64,000 bases of DNA, taken from the NCBI RefSeq assembly GCF_000524195.1, contig NW_020170404.1, positions 407,436 to 471,435 of the forward strand, written 5' to 3'. The notes beneath the pieces were generated by a model. It ran no database searches and was not told the origin of the DNA. It saw only the letters and a program-made list of their open reading frames with translations. A program made the position numbers and the translations under genes. The DNA comes from Echinococcus granulosus (taxonomy: Eukaryota > Platyhelminthes > Cestoda > Cyclophyllidea > Taeniidae). This document shows positions 49,768 through 62,162 of the stretch, one piece after another; within the stretch, counting starts at the first letter, position 1; every line of letters begins with the position of its first letter.

Positions 49768-51195
49768 GTAAGTTAGTATCGCGGCGATGCAGAGAAATTG
49801 ATTTGAACATTAAAGCAAGTTCCGCTGCGCGTGGGTAGCTAGACTCGCGGAAGGGTTGCATAAAATATTGGTTTATAGCTGCTCTGCAATGTTTTCGTAA
49901 ACTAGTTAAATGGGGGAATTTTTTGACACAAGCCCCTCAACATTTGTGCTCTAGGAATGTATCATAGAATAGCACCTACGCAAATTTAAAAAATGAGTTT
50001 TTAAGGCGCAAAAACTGTTCCTTTTTTGCGTAAATATCAAAATGACTTAACTGTGCATCGTTAACTATAAACCACAGTAAAGAGAACGCCAAACGATAGC
50101 CGATCCCATCAGAACGGTATTAGTGACTACTCTTTAATATTTTTTCTAACGACTAGGTGTGGTATATCGTGTTAAATACTTATTATGGCGTGATCTTCCC
50201 AACGTTCACACTCTACAGACCGCAGTGAATAGGACAGCATCTCACTTATTTAGCTGCGCATAAATTGCATCCCTCCTCGGGAAGAAACGACACCTCAGCT
50301 GTGGGGAGTGCCCATTCCGATCACCCCTTTTAATGGGCGCTGACAAAAAATTTGACACGCGCCTGTTCATCCTGATGATGGTAAGGCCCTTTTGACTACT
50401 GCACTGTTTTAATCACCCGGATGTACCAAATATTCTGTCAACGTTTGCTGCAGCCTAGTCTTCTCAACATATCTGCCCTAGTACCTAGAGCACTTTGAAG
50501 ATGATCCAAGCAAACAAGTTTGTTTGGTATGAAAGTGGTACACAACTTTGGCCAAGTGTAATAACGCTTTTCACATGAATTTTGACGTTTTCATGCACCA
50601 TTAGCACTGAAATGTAAAAGAATTAGTGTGGACTCTACAATTTATTTGCTCTTTATAATAATTTATAATACAATTTGCATGAATTCGAGTGAAAGGAAAA
50701 ACCAAAATAGCATGTGCCATGGTCGCCAAATAGACAAAAAAGGCAAAACCACACGTGGTTTCACACAGACACACACGTCATCACTAATTATTACTGCCGT
50801 TGCAAATTGGGAGTTGGGGTAGGGATAGAAAAAGGGGAAGGAGGAGGAGGGAGGGAGACAAACCCGGTTTGTTTGTACATAAAAAGGATTTAGTAGATAC
50901 TGTGACATAGCAAACTCTGTTTCAACAGTCCTCGTACACGTGTGTTGTCTTCATTTTCACTAGCACAAAATAAAACCCAAAAATATGTGCCCCTGAGTGT
51001 GAAGAGATGGAAGAAGAAGGGAGTGCTAGAGAAAGAGAAGAGGCGTAACAATGTCTCAATACATCCACACTAAAAATAGAGAGTAAAACGAGAAGCAAAA
51101 ACCCCTGAGGGGTGTGGAGTGAATGGATGGATGTCCTGAGATACTAAGGCGAGGGGTGCAGCTGAAAGGCACCATCCCTGAGCAAAGTGGAAGGA

Positions 51196-51208
51196 GGGGG
51201 GGGGGGGG
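51196..51208. repeat. Poly(G) run of 13 next to the zinc-finger stop codon
   Basis: Thirteen G residues on the plus strand, so a C run on the coding strand that starts one base after the TGA stop (51212-51210) of the zinc-finger gene. Confidence 0.85.
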
Positions 51209-51209
51209 C

Positions 51210-54200
51210 TCAAATGGAGGCCTGACGCAGAGAGGTGGGCTGGAAGACGGGACTGGAGGGCAGACTGCTGGAGGAGACACCCTCAGAGGGAGCAGCGGCA
51301 GAGGTGGCGGTGCCCGACACCGTTTTGTGCTTAGCCCTAATGTGGCGCTTCAAATGGACATCGTAGGAGAATCTCGCCGAACAGTGGCTGCACTGAAAGG
51401 CCTTAATTCCTAGTACGATAAAAAAAACCCTCTTAATCATTGAGCAAGTGTGACACACTGGACTAAGCCGGGAGATAGGAAAGCCCGCAATGTGACAGCA
51501 GAAGGCGCCTTTTACACTGAAGATTTTCTATTAAACTACCGGTAATGACAGTTGATGTGGCGTCTACTTAGAGCATTTCAAAAACATCTAAGATGCTGGG
51601 AAAGAATACCCCAGACATGAAATCCACGTCATGTTATAATCAGCATAAAGTGATCAGTGGTGGGACCACGTAGCGTACCTTGCTCGGAGATCTATACCTA
51701 GTAATGAATGTGAGTTTGTCATGAGTAATACCATTGACCAATGGGTCACTTGTAAACTTGGTGTTTTAAAGATGGTACTTTCTTTAAATCAAGGGTCAAG
51801 CAACAGCTAAAGCTGTACGATAATGTACACACTAATTCCTACCTAGAATGTAAGGAAGTCTTATGGGTGATTATGGAGTTGAAATGAAAAAGTTCAACAG
51901 TAGACCTGAAATTTAACTGTTGATGAGTGAAACTGGACAGCAATTACATGTTTGGGACAATTCCAAGTAACAGTTTTCGCCAGTAGTTGGCATCGAAGGA
52001 TTCGCTCCCAAAACCCAGCCTTGCCTTGCAGGTTATCACTGTCGCTAGTCTACATTGAGTGTCTAATTGCAACAGGTGGACCGCTTATTTTACCCTTTTA
52101 AAAAAATTGACGATATAATCTCCGGGGTAATAGAACAGTTTCATCTAGGAAAAAAAAATACCGCCCCTACAAATGCCGAAGGATATGGCTTCTTACCTAG
52201 CTGCACCTAAGATCAAATTTTTTACATAAAGTCACTTTTGGCACTTTAAACTGACAGCAAGCCCTGATATCGCCCCCACATGAATTATTTAATGTTTTGT
52301 CAGGCGATGAGTTGGATCAACAATTTAGAGGGCACTTTCTGGCGCATCCAACCATGCAAGCGACACTTTCATTCAAATATGCCACATTTCACCGTACATG
52401 GAGGATTGATACAGCATTACCTGCATTTTTCTCAAACATAACAAACCAAAAAGACAGACAATGCCTTAAAAATGTCCCTTTTCGAATGACGATAGCTTCC
52501 ACAGACGATATCCGAATCCTCGAATGCCATATCGTACCTCGTTCCACAACACCAGGATAGTAGTAATGACCCAATTACAAACTTCTGAGTCAATCCTAAA
52601 AGGAAGTCCATAAGATTGGACCGATCAAGCACACAGCAGCGGACTTGTGACAGTGCGCTACACCAGTATCGTGCTTCATCTCGAGGTATTCAAATGCTTT
52701 GTTAACATCGCCGCAACAGTCGGTACTCAAGAGTAAGGATGCTGCATCAACACAAAGAGACAGCACTTTGTCTGTACTTTTTAAAAGTTGCGCTTTAATA
52801 CTATTGGCTAAATAGAACGTGAAGATTGAATGCCTGAATAGGAACTCCGAAAACATAAAGAGTTTTGGTTAAAATGATGTGCACTCTACTCATTGAGTGG
52901 GTCTTTTCAGACTCGTGATTCGGCTACGACGCTGATGGTATGGAGCTGTGGCTCTAGTCCTATGTCCCTTCCAGACTTGTAAGCCTTGCAACGCCCTCAG
53001 AGAAGACATTGATTGTCCATCAGGTAGATAGAATCTGCGCAAAACCGTTTCAGAAGAGGAGACACATTGATAAACGAACAGACAGTCTAGATGGTAACCC
53101 CAAGACGAAGATGGATCTCTGTGTCTTAGGCTAGTTCAATTTGTTATGGCAGCTTAGTTGTCCATTTGGTAAAACAGTCATACAGAAAAACGAAAATATA
53201 GATGGCCGGAAGTTCTGCAACGCTGATTAGAGGCTAAGGTTTCACACATTAACTAACTTTATGGATGGGATGCACGCACACAAAGTTAGCAAGCGGACAG
53301 ACGAATGAAAGAAAGGAGGGAGGCCAGAGACCTACATGAGGACCTCACCTTCGTGGACAGCCTCGCGGTGGCGCTTGAGACTGGACTTCTGGGAGAAGCG
53401 CTTCTGACAGGTGGAGCACTCGTAGGGCCGCAGACCCTTGTGCACCGCGTCGATGTGTTTCTGCAAGTCGGAGTTGCGCGAAAAGCTCTTCTGGCATTCG
53501 CTGCATTGAAAAGCTCGGACACCTAAACACATAAACAAACCGCAGTTCGTCACCGCTTTCTTACATAATTTCCGACTTCCATTCTTTACTACGACGATCA
53601 TCATTTCAATAGAAAGGGAGGATGGTATTGGATAATCCAGGTGGCACCCAGGGTGATTCTGTTTTTCCATCATTGTGTTAGTTGAATCATAGGTGGAAGT
53701 AGACCCCCAAGTAACTCCTTACATTTACCACTTTTCAATATCCCTCCTGCCAACACCATTTCTAACGTTCAAAGTGCATTTAGGATTCGAGGTGAAATGT
53801 CTCATAGTACCAGAAGATTGAAGATTATTGAACGGGAAGCGGCCAATAATCTTCAATAGGTGTTGGAAACTGATCCACAAGGGAAACTAGAATTCCCATC
53901 AACCCCTCTTTCATAACCACTCCTTTTCTACCAGCTCCCCACCCTGTTCCTCAAGTGATTTTCGAATGTCACAATAAGGAACAGGTAACTCGAGGAATGC
54001 CAGAGGAGGTGATAGGTCCTGCCTTATCCAATTCGCATAGTTGTTACTTTCCAATGACTCACTAGTCCTATTTCCTTATCGAGAAATTTTCTTACACATC
54101 TCTGAGCTGCATCGTATCGAGCAGAAAGAGCCTTCAACAAATGACCATTTGTGTCTGCAGTCCACCGCGCACACGAAATAAGTAGTCTTTCGAGGAGGAA

Positions 54201-57200
54201 GTGAGTGGGCGCTGAGTGGATCATTTGAGGATAGTCAATGACATGTTCACTTCCATGGAGTGCGAAGGCCATCTCTCACCACCAACCAATCAGCGAACCA
54301 AGACAAACAGCGCGCCTTCATGATGCATAATAAAGAAGTTCAAAACAAGTAGTCATTGAACCTTATTGCCATCTGATAATCCACGTACCATAGGGAACCA
54401 ATTGGTTCAGTTTCTACTACGACTCTACCTTCCCAGTTTATGTTGGCGTAAATGGATTGTTTCATTATTCGCGTTCAACATCCCTGAAAATTGCTCGTAA
54501 CACGTTACTTCAGACCCAACATCTCAATAGCGACAAGCAATCCTCCATTCCAGCCCAGAGGCGAGATTCTTCCTCCCTTAGAATGATGTAACCATTCCTG
54601 AGTGATTAAGCACCAAAATCAAATTGTTTATTTAACAAACTCTTTGGTCGTGAGGATTGCGTTTTGCCACGACATACCATACATTCTCCAGATGCTGTCC
54701 AACGAGATTGACTAGACGTCAGTTTCTACAACTTGGGAACCAATTTAAACTCTATTTATGAGACAGGTAGGATCCAATCACAACCATCAAATTCAACGGA
54801 CATTTTATGATACGAGGGTTAAAAATAAGAACAGCAGAAAATACAAATAAAGAGGGACGACAGGCCAACCATATCAAAGAAAATATGTTTCTAGTCACTG
54901 TGAGTCATTTTAGGTCATTGTCATTAGAAAATAGCACATGTGTCAAATCATCGCAATAGCAATTAAACGTCTGCAAAACACCCGAATACTACTTAGCACC
55001 GACAACTTGACCAGTATAAAATGGGACATTGGATAATTCTTGACGCACTTGACAACGCACAGATCTCCTCTGCCTGATCCCACTTTTCTGGTAACATTCA
55101 CCTCAACATTTCCTCAACTTATTCAGCCATTAAATGTGTAATTTCCCCTCTTGGCTACGTTCATAATCATAATGAATGTTGGGGAATTGTTCGAGAGACT
55201 TGGAAGACGATGCACAACTACCCTCAAACATCACTTCAGACGACTCGGGTGTTTTGGGTGTATCTGATGCGTTCCAAAATTTTCAGCAATAATAAGTTAC
55301 ACTAAGTTTTGACTAAGTGAGGTAAATGGGTAGTCTTAAAACTACCCACACACACACACTACGGACGTTTGATCCGCCGTCTCAACATATGTTGTCAACA
55401 TGACCAAATGACTAGTATATGGAGTTTACTTTGATGTTTCCAGCATTAGTGGGTGATAAATCCACCGCAAAACTACCTTACATACCGCCCTTTTTAGTTA
55501 TACCAAGGTTTTGAGGGAGCTTATGGCCCGGATTTTCCTAAATTTGTGTGTGTAGCTTATCTTAACAACGGAGTCAATTGTTAGACAATTAAAAAGAATA
55601 TTTATTTGCCAATCAAGACTCCCGAGCATGAACATCATTCCTACTTTGTTAAGGAGAGCCTTGACTAATTAGCGTAAAAAATATATCACTTTTTCATTGA
55701 AATAATATGAGAACATACATCAGTATGAAAAAACCAGACAAAGATAGTAGCACTGAAAGACTTCTATTGGAGCACAGGAATAAAGACATCCCCTTTGATG
55801 TAAAAAATAATCAAGTAAAACTTGTGTTGGCAAAAATATCAGCCAGACCTCAATCTAACTTGTTTAATCAAATGAAAATCGCAATTCGTTTAATGAGCAG
55901 TAGAATGCAATAATAGCAAGTTTCAGTGGGCTTACAATGAATAAATGACAGGTAGATATATTATTTGCTTAACTTGATTCCTTCAGTAATTCAACTGCTC
56001 CGGAAACGTACCTTTGTGAACAGCTTTCACGTGAGAATTGAGGTTGCAGCTCTTGGTGAAGTACTTGTTGCAGAGCTCGCAGTGGTAGGATTTCCCAGCT
56101 GAAACGTGCCCAAAATGATGCTACTTGTCAAATTTTAGTAGTTAATTACGATTAACTAGAAAATGGCGACACGTAAACAAGTAGAGGGTCACTAAAACGG
56201 TGAGTTGAGGTTCCAATAAGTCACACCTCGCCTGCAAATGAAGTACCCACATAATTTGACGAGCACTACAGTGTTTTTTGCCGCAAAACCCAGTTTTTTA
56301 GAAGTAATATTAAGGGGGCAGAGGTAGGTGTGAAGTTGAGTCCACCATCTAGTCAATAAATGAGCCATTAATAAAATGCTTGATTTTAAATGGCAGGGTG
56401 GAGAAGTTGGCTTAATTAGAGCCGATACACAAGAAGGTACTTTTTATGTCACTAAGCCAATTCTCACCTCGCAGAGGCAGTATTTTATTGGGGATTTCAG
56501 GGACCATTACGCAGAGTGAATGACCTGAGTGTAATCTAAACAGCCCTGAGGTTCAAAGAGGCGACCATCTCATTGTGAGAAAGTAATGCCTGCTTTCCGA
56601 GTTGAATTGGAGTGGAGTATGAGGTTATAGTTGGCTACTAGGATCCGTGTCATTCATATATTTCAAACGGAGGCGTATGTTTGTGTATACGGGCACAAAT
56701 GAGATGCAGCTCTTCTGAGGATTAAAATGAATCACTCCATTGTCGGTGTAAACTGTTTTGAAATAAAGGCAGATTTTAAATGCAACTCCTACTATTTTCC
56801 CCCACCTAACGCCTTGGTAGCCACCCCTTTTCTAAAAGACATGCTTCGGGATTGTATGATGAAAATTCGTTGTTAGGTGAGAAGTTTGAGTGTTGGTGTT
56901 TGTGAGAGGCCACAAATTCATGCATTAGGAAATAATTCGTTATCCTTTCGACTATGATTCAGTGCAATATCACAGGCATTTCGAAACACCAATGGGTGAA
57001 ACACTTGGCTAGGGAGGAAATGGTTAGCTACTAAACTCAGCACATTAGTCAATGGCCAAAGGACTTCACTTTGGGCTAATTTAATCACCAAAATGGCTCC
57101 TGTTGAAGGTGTCATTCCATACAGCAGTGAGTTTTGGCTAGCCCGTGTGATGCAAATCATTCACAACCATTTAAACCGAAGAAGTTGGATGGAGATTTGA

Positions 57201-60200
57201 ATGGACTTTGCAGGATGTCGTACCACCACAGCACAAAAATGAACCCCCTTAAATAACTTGGTTATGTGTAACATCGCCAACTTGGAAGGAAAACACTTCC
57301 ACTTCATCACTCCACTCCTGCTGGTCACCGGATAAAGGTGCTATTGCGGCACTTATCCAGCACTTACCGTGCTCAGCTTACATGGCTGTGTGTGCATTGA
57401 GAAATCAGTAAAAGGACACAAATTCACCTGCTCCGGGTGCACGCATATAGCATTGCATCACATCACAACGCTAAAGAGGCCAAAAATTCAGGCGGAACTC
57501 ATCGTTATTGCCATTGTTGTTGTCGATGCCGAGGCTTCTGCTTCTTCTGCCGACGCATCTGAAAGTGATGCGTTACTACAGTGCAGTGGTGACAGTGCCA
57601 ACAGTAGCAGCAGCAGCAGTAGTGACGGTGGTAGGAGAGCAGCAAAATAGCGTCAACAACAGCAGCAGCAGCGGCAGCACCAGTAGCAGTAGTAACAACA
57701 ACATAAACATTGGCAACCTGGTGGCTGTACCACGCGCTTGCGTGCACGCACCCACGCACAAGCACGCCTCTATACCGCGTTTGATGATGGCGATGGCGGC
57801 GAGGCGTTCCCGCCACCTCTTCACGTGAGTTTCATGTGTCATGCCCCAACGCCACCATTTCCATCTACACACGCTGATAATTTCAATTATCTCTTCACCC
57901 TAGCGGACATCTATGGTTAATGGAGCTATCGGCAGGGCTTGGTCGCATCCCACTGAAGAGGGTGGCAGCAACGATGAATGATATGGTTGGCCACCCTTAT
58001 GCAACTTGTTTGAGGGCGTGATTAGAAGGACTGAAAATGGTTCGTTTGAACCGAACATGAGCGTGATAGCACCGCCACCGCCGACGAAACCGCCGGGGAT
58101 ATATATCTCCTCGAAGAAAATGTGTTTTATGGCCTCTAGAGCTGGCTATTACCTTTAGTTGTACAGAGCGCAGCACCACCTATCATTGTCATAAAGAACA
58201 TTTTTCTATTCCCATCCATCCAATGTTGCTTTGGGGAGATACAACACCTTACAGGAGTGTGGCCTTATTCTGTTGACGGAAATAACTAGTCTTTCAATAA
58301 ATTTGAAGAGGGTTACGCGGAAAAGATAATGAGTACCAGATAGATTCGACTGCGACTACACAGAATGTGTCTGACGATTTGACCTTAATGAAACTGACTT
58401 TAAGCGTGGTGGCGTGCCGCGTGTTGCTGGAGAGGTGAATTTTCAAACAACTCTACTTAGAGTGCTGATAACAGGGTTTACACATGAAAATCACCTTATC
58501 CCTTCTTTGGTAATACCAACTGATGGTGACGCCCCAAAATTGGGGGGTTAAACGCCTTACAATGCACACGAGACCTTTGTTACCGGCACACCACGATTGA
58601 CATTTTACTGTTAAAAAACACCGGAGACTTTTTTATTCTATTGGTTTTTGAAGGATTTAATATGCGCTTCTTAAATCACTAATAATTTGGACTCACATCT
58701 CCAAGCAGCAAATTTTTTTAAACCGCAATCAATGCTGACCATGTTTCGATGCCTTTTCTCTGTTTCAAAATCTTTTTCCTTGAGCAGCTAAGGTAACATT
58801 TGTTAAGCGCCAGGAAATGCGGACTTACAATTCCCTTTACTATCCTTTTGCTCCTTTAGTAGCATTCCATTTTACTATTACAGTCACTCCTACACAAGGA
58901 ATTGGCGGAAAGACTGCAGGATTGACATCTTCATTGGGACAGAATTATACAAAATGAAGTAAATCATTGCCCCAACCCGTGCCGCAGTCTCTTGGCATTT
59001 CAAATTAATAACGGAAAGGACAGTGTTTGAATGTTTGATGAGTGTTTTAGTAAAGGCAACAAGAGTTGATGTTGGCGAAATACAATGGATTAAGAAACTT
59101 ACTTCACACATGCTAGCGAAGGCAAAACACGTGAGTCGTTTCGTGTAAGTAACAAAGATTTGGTGCCCGATAGGTTGATTAAAGGGATTGACTGTACACC
59201 CGCTAACCACCACCAGCAGCAGCTGGGTGAGGCGAAAGAGATCACCGTGTTCTAAGCGGTGTGCTAATGCGTGTGCGCCGTAACCACGGTGAGGATATCG
59301 GTGCCGGCAACAGTCACGGCTGCGCTAAGTGACAGGTGAGAAGGGGGGGAGGAGGGGGAGTGTTGGATGCAAACATGCGAAGAAGAACGGAGCGCCCTAT
59401 TTCTCACTCTCTTACCCTTTGTGTCAGCAAACCTTCACCTGCTACTGCTGCTGCTGCTGATAACCTTAGCGATTTATTGCCACCCCTGTCTAATAGTCTA
59501 TACAAAGCCTTCGTGGTGCCCTTAGAAGAACTGTGGATTTGTGTACTTACAGTCATCAAATCATTTCAACATTTGAGTAAAACTCCACAAAAAAACCTGA
59601 AAAACATAGCAAAGTACTCAATCTATGCTTAGGCGTTGACCTGACCTCTTGACACAGCCTCATAAGGTTGATTAATCGATGTGATCACGAGAAAAGTTAA
59701 CAAATTGAATATTCGGCCCGTGAGAAGTGAACAAACAAATTAGGGATAAGTGGAGTCAAATCTGACCACCTAAAACGAAAGTACATTCAAGAACCCTCCG
59801 CTGAAATATCTAGTTTTTTTTGTTATAGTCAAATGGTAAAAATTCCGTGAATAAAAAATCTGTTTCAATGTAGCAATCAGCATGCAACTTTTTGGAGTTA
59901 ATAAAAATTTGATTAAGACTTTGAGAAAGCCCATATATTGTCAAAGCAGACAAGAAAACTCCACTCCACTGTTGCGTATCGCAAATAAAATTGAAGACGT
60001 GAACTCCTTCACGAAAATTTATTGCGTCTCGTTTATTGCGATCCCCATTCTTTCCCTGCAAATTGCCTAACTCGGTGTATTTTTCCCCTATCTTCAAAGC
60101 CGACTAGCACCGACCGTTTGTCTTTTGAAGCTATTCTGAAGTGCACCATTTCCAAGTTACTTTATGTTCATGGCGTATACTCGGATGGTGAAGTAATGTG

Positions 60201-60549
60201 TATTTTACAATTCAAACAATTTGAGGCGATCCCACCATCGAAGGCTAAATGGTATGCTGTGCCATAAAAACCAGAAAATTCCCTTGAATACCTCTGGTAA
60301 TTGTTTATAACTGACAGAGAGGCAAAACACAAAAATAGACCACGATCTGAACGTGTTTTCGAACAGCGTGGGCTCAAAAGAATTCCCCTAGGTGGTAGGC
60401 CGTGGGTACAAAGAGCTTGAGGTAAGCTTGTGCACAAAAAGGCTTACCCGGACTGCTTGTTTGGGAGGGCAAATGCTCATTGGAGGGAAATTCGGTGGTA
60501 CTGCTCTGTCCACTGTTGATCGCATCACTCTGCGACTCGTAGGCTTCCC
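51210..60549 (-). CDS. C2H2 zinc-finger protein, four fingers, 3' exons (5' end missing)
   Basis: Likely a DNA-binding nuclear factor. Exons in coding order: 60549-60448, 56098-56012, 53522-53349, 51409-51210 (stop). All junctions are phase 1 and join cleanly. Exon 60549-60448 encodes a Ser/Thr-rich stretch without fingers. The next gives finger 1 (CELC...), the next fingers 2 and 3 (CSEC..., CSTC...), and the last finger 4 (CSHC...). Each is C-x2-C-x12-H-x4-H, linked by [18 protein letters not shown] and HEGIKAFQC, so one finger per 28-29 residues. The tail after finger 4 is rich in Ser, Ala and Pro and ends LRQASI. The first exon here starts in phase 1, so more coding sequence lies further right; a candidate is at 63981-64000. 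The family member cannot be named. Confidence 0.88.
51410..53348 (-). other. Zinc-finger gene last intron
   Basis: Intron between the exons for fingers 2-3 and finger 4. Open frame 52297-52560 (plus) has no support. Nothing else is seen. Confidence 0.65.
53523..56011 (-). other. Zinc-finger gene intron
   Basis: Intron between the exons for finger 1 and fingers 2-3. There is a short CA run near 55349-55358. No gene or family repeat. Confidence 0.65.
56099..60447 (-). other. Zinc-finger gene intron with G+C-rich and trinucleotide-repeat core
   Basis: A 4.3 kb intron. Its middle (about 57500-58130) is unlike the rest: rich in CpG, with CAG/CAA/GTA-type repeats, and followed on the minus strand by a TATATATA-containing stretch near 58097-58104. 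Another G+C-rich patch is at about 59260-59350. These might mark an internal promoter. No coding exon is proven. Confidence 0.45.
57600..57708. repeat. Imperfect CAG/CAA/GTA trinucleotide repeat
   Basis: Interrupted runs of CAG, CAA, AGT and related triplets in two blocks (about 57603-57620 and 57652-57708). Long open frames on both strands here are a by-product of the repeat. Confidence 0.7.
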
Positions 60550-62084
60550 CTAAAAGACAGAAATTCCACTGTACGCCTCTTCCAAGTTGTGTTAGTTTAA
60601 TGACCCTTTCCATTCATCACGTGATGCCATGGGGATGCGTTAGAACGGGCAAAGCTAACCCGCCCTGCCTAAGTTACTGTGTTTCGACTGCGCTCCTGCC
60701 GCATTAAAACGCAGAGTCGAGATTTCGCAAATGCCATTTAAGCTTTGGTCAGCAAGTCCTCATCTTAGACATTGGCTAAGTACAATGCCATTTAGGCTTT
60801 CTTCTATTCAAAGTGGGACCGGAATTTATAATTCAGTCTATGGCTATTCATACAAAACACAAACAATGGCACTGGGCATGGCTACCCTAATTCTAAATAA
60901 ATAAGTCTTGGGTATTTATGATGAATTAGGGGCCATCAAAATCGTTGGTACGCCAGGCCTGTGGAAATGAAAACGACAGAAGTTATTTGATCTTGATGCT
61001 ACTTTAAAATGACCTCAAAATAAACATTAGTTCCAATGCCCAAATAAAACTAGGGGAGTTGATAAGACGTTTTCAAAAAATTAAAATTTCTAGCCTCTAG
61101 GGTACTGCTAAGGACATGTACTTTCGTTCATGTAGGTTAGTGAGATATACATACAGGGATCAGTGATGCTGCAAGGATGTCAAAACACGTTCGAAAGTAA
61201 ACACAGAGTGCAAAAGAAGTTAAGATAAATTCGTCCATCCAGATCCTCCACATCCCAATTTTCGCTCACCTAGCAACATCGATCTCTAAGTCTTGACCAA
61301 AATATCCCCCGTATTCAAGGAGGAGGATAAGGGGAATCCATTTTCGTGTTAGTCCTACATGGACTAAAATAAAAATCAGGGAGAGGTTGCCGAGGTTAAT
61401 CTCAAGCGCCAGATATTCGAAACAAAACCTCCACAGATCCATAAGTGCTCCTCCACGCATGCTTGAAGAGTTACAGAAGCCCTCATCCTACCAAGTTGAA
61501 ACAAACATCGAAAAGGTTAAAAGGCCGGTCTGAAGCGTGAATTGGCGCTACGGCGGAACAAACTTTCTGAGTTACCAAGACTTGGAAGCAGGGTCCTATC
61601 ATGTGAATCCCCTAGTTTATCGTAAATTCTGGGCAAAACTGTAGTTCCACTTTTATTGTTTCGACCAGCCCATATAAGGCTGGATGATCAACTTGTGATG
61701 CTGCTTCAACACAACGTGGAAATATGCATCGGAAAGGCGCCCCGTTCAGACAACCCTACTTTGGATGACCTCAATTCAAGCGAAGTAAATTAAGTTGGAG
61801 CGAAAATAACACATCGGATCTTCGGTCCTCCTAATTTGGCTACCATCTTGATTGTCAAGGCGTCCTGTTTATGCTTAGACCCTTTAAACCCTCCTGCGCA
61901 TCAATAATAGGCGTTCCCTCGCGCTAGTATACCTTATTACGCCTTCACAGTATGGAAAGGTTCCTTTACGGCTACACAGACAAATTAAACCTGTAAGTCA
62001 CCGAAGAACAGATGTACGCATGTGCATACAGCCAAACACACAAGTAAACATGCAAACACATACACAAACACACACACACATACA

Positions 62085-62162
<78 letters not shown>

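Larger units (their letters stand above)
48363..51209. other. Intergenic region between BDP1 and the zinc-finger gene
   Basis: Contains one candidate plus-strand exon (49582-49767), a GA-rich low-complexity stretch (about 50828-50858) and purine-rich sequence up to the zinc-finger 3' end. The 3' UTR of the zinc-finger gene (minus strand) lies in the right part. Confidence 0.45.

Noticed and set aside
57369..57920. Overlapping open frames on both strands
   Set aside because: They follow the CAG/GTA triplet repeats, which stay open in several frames by themselves.
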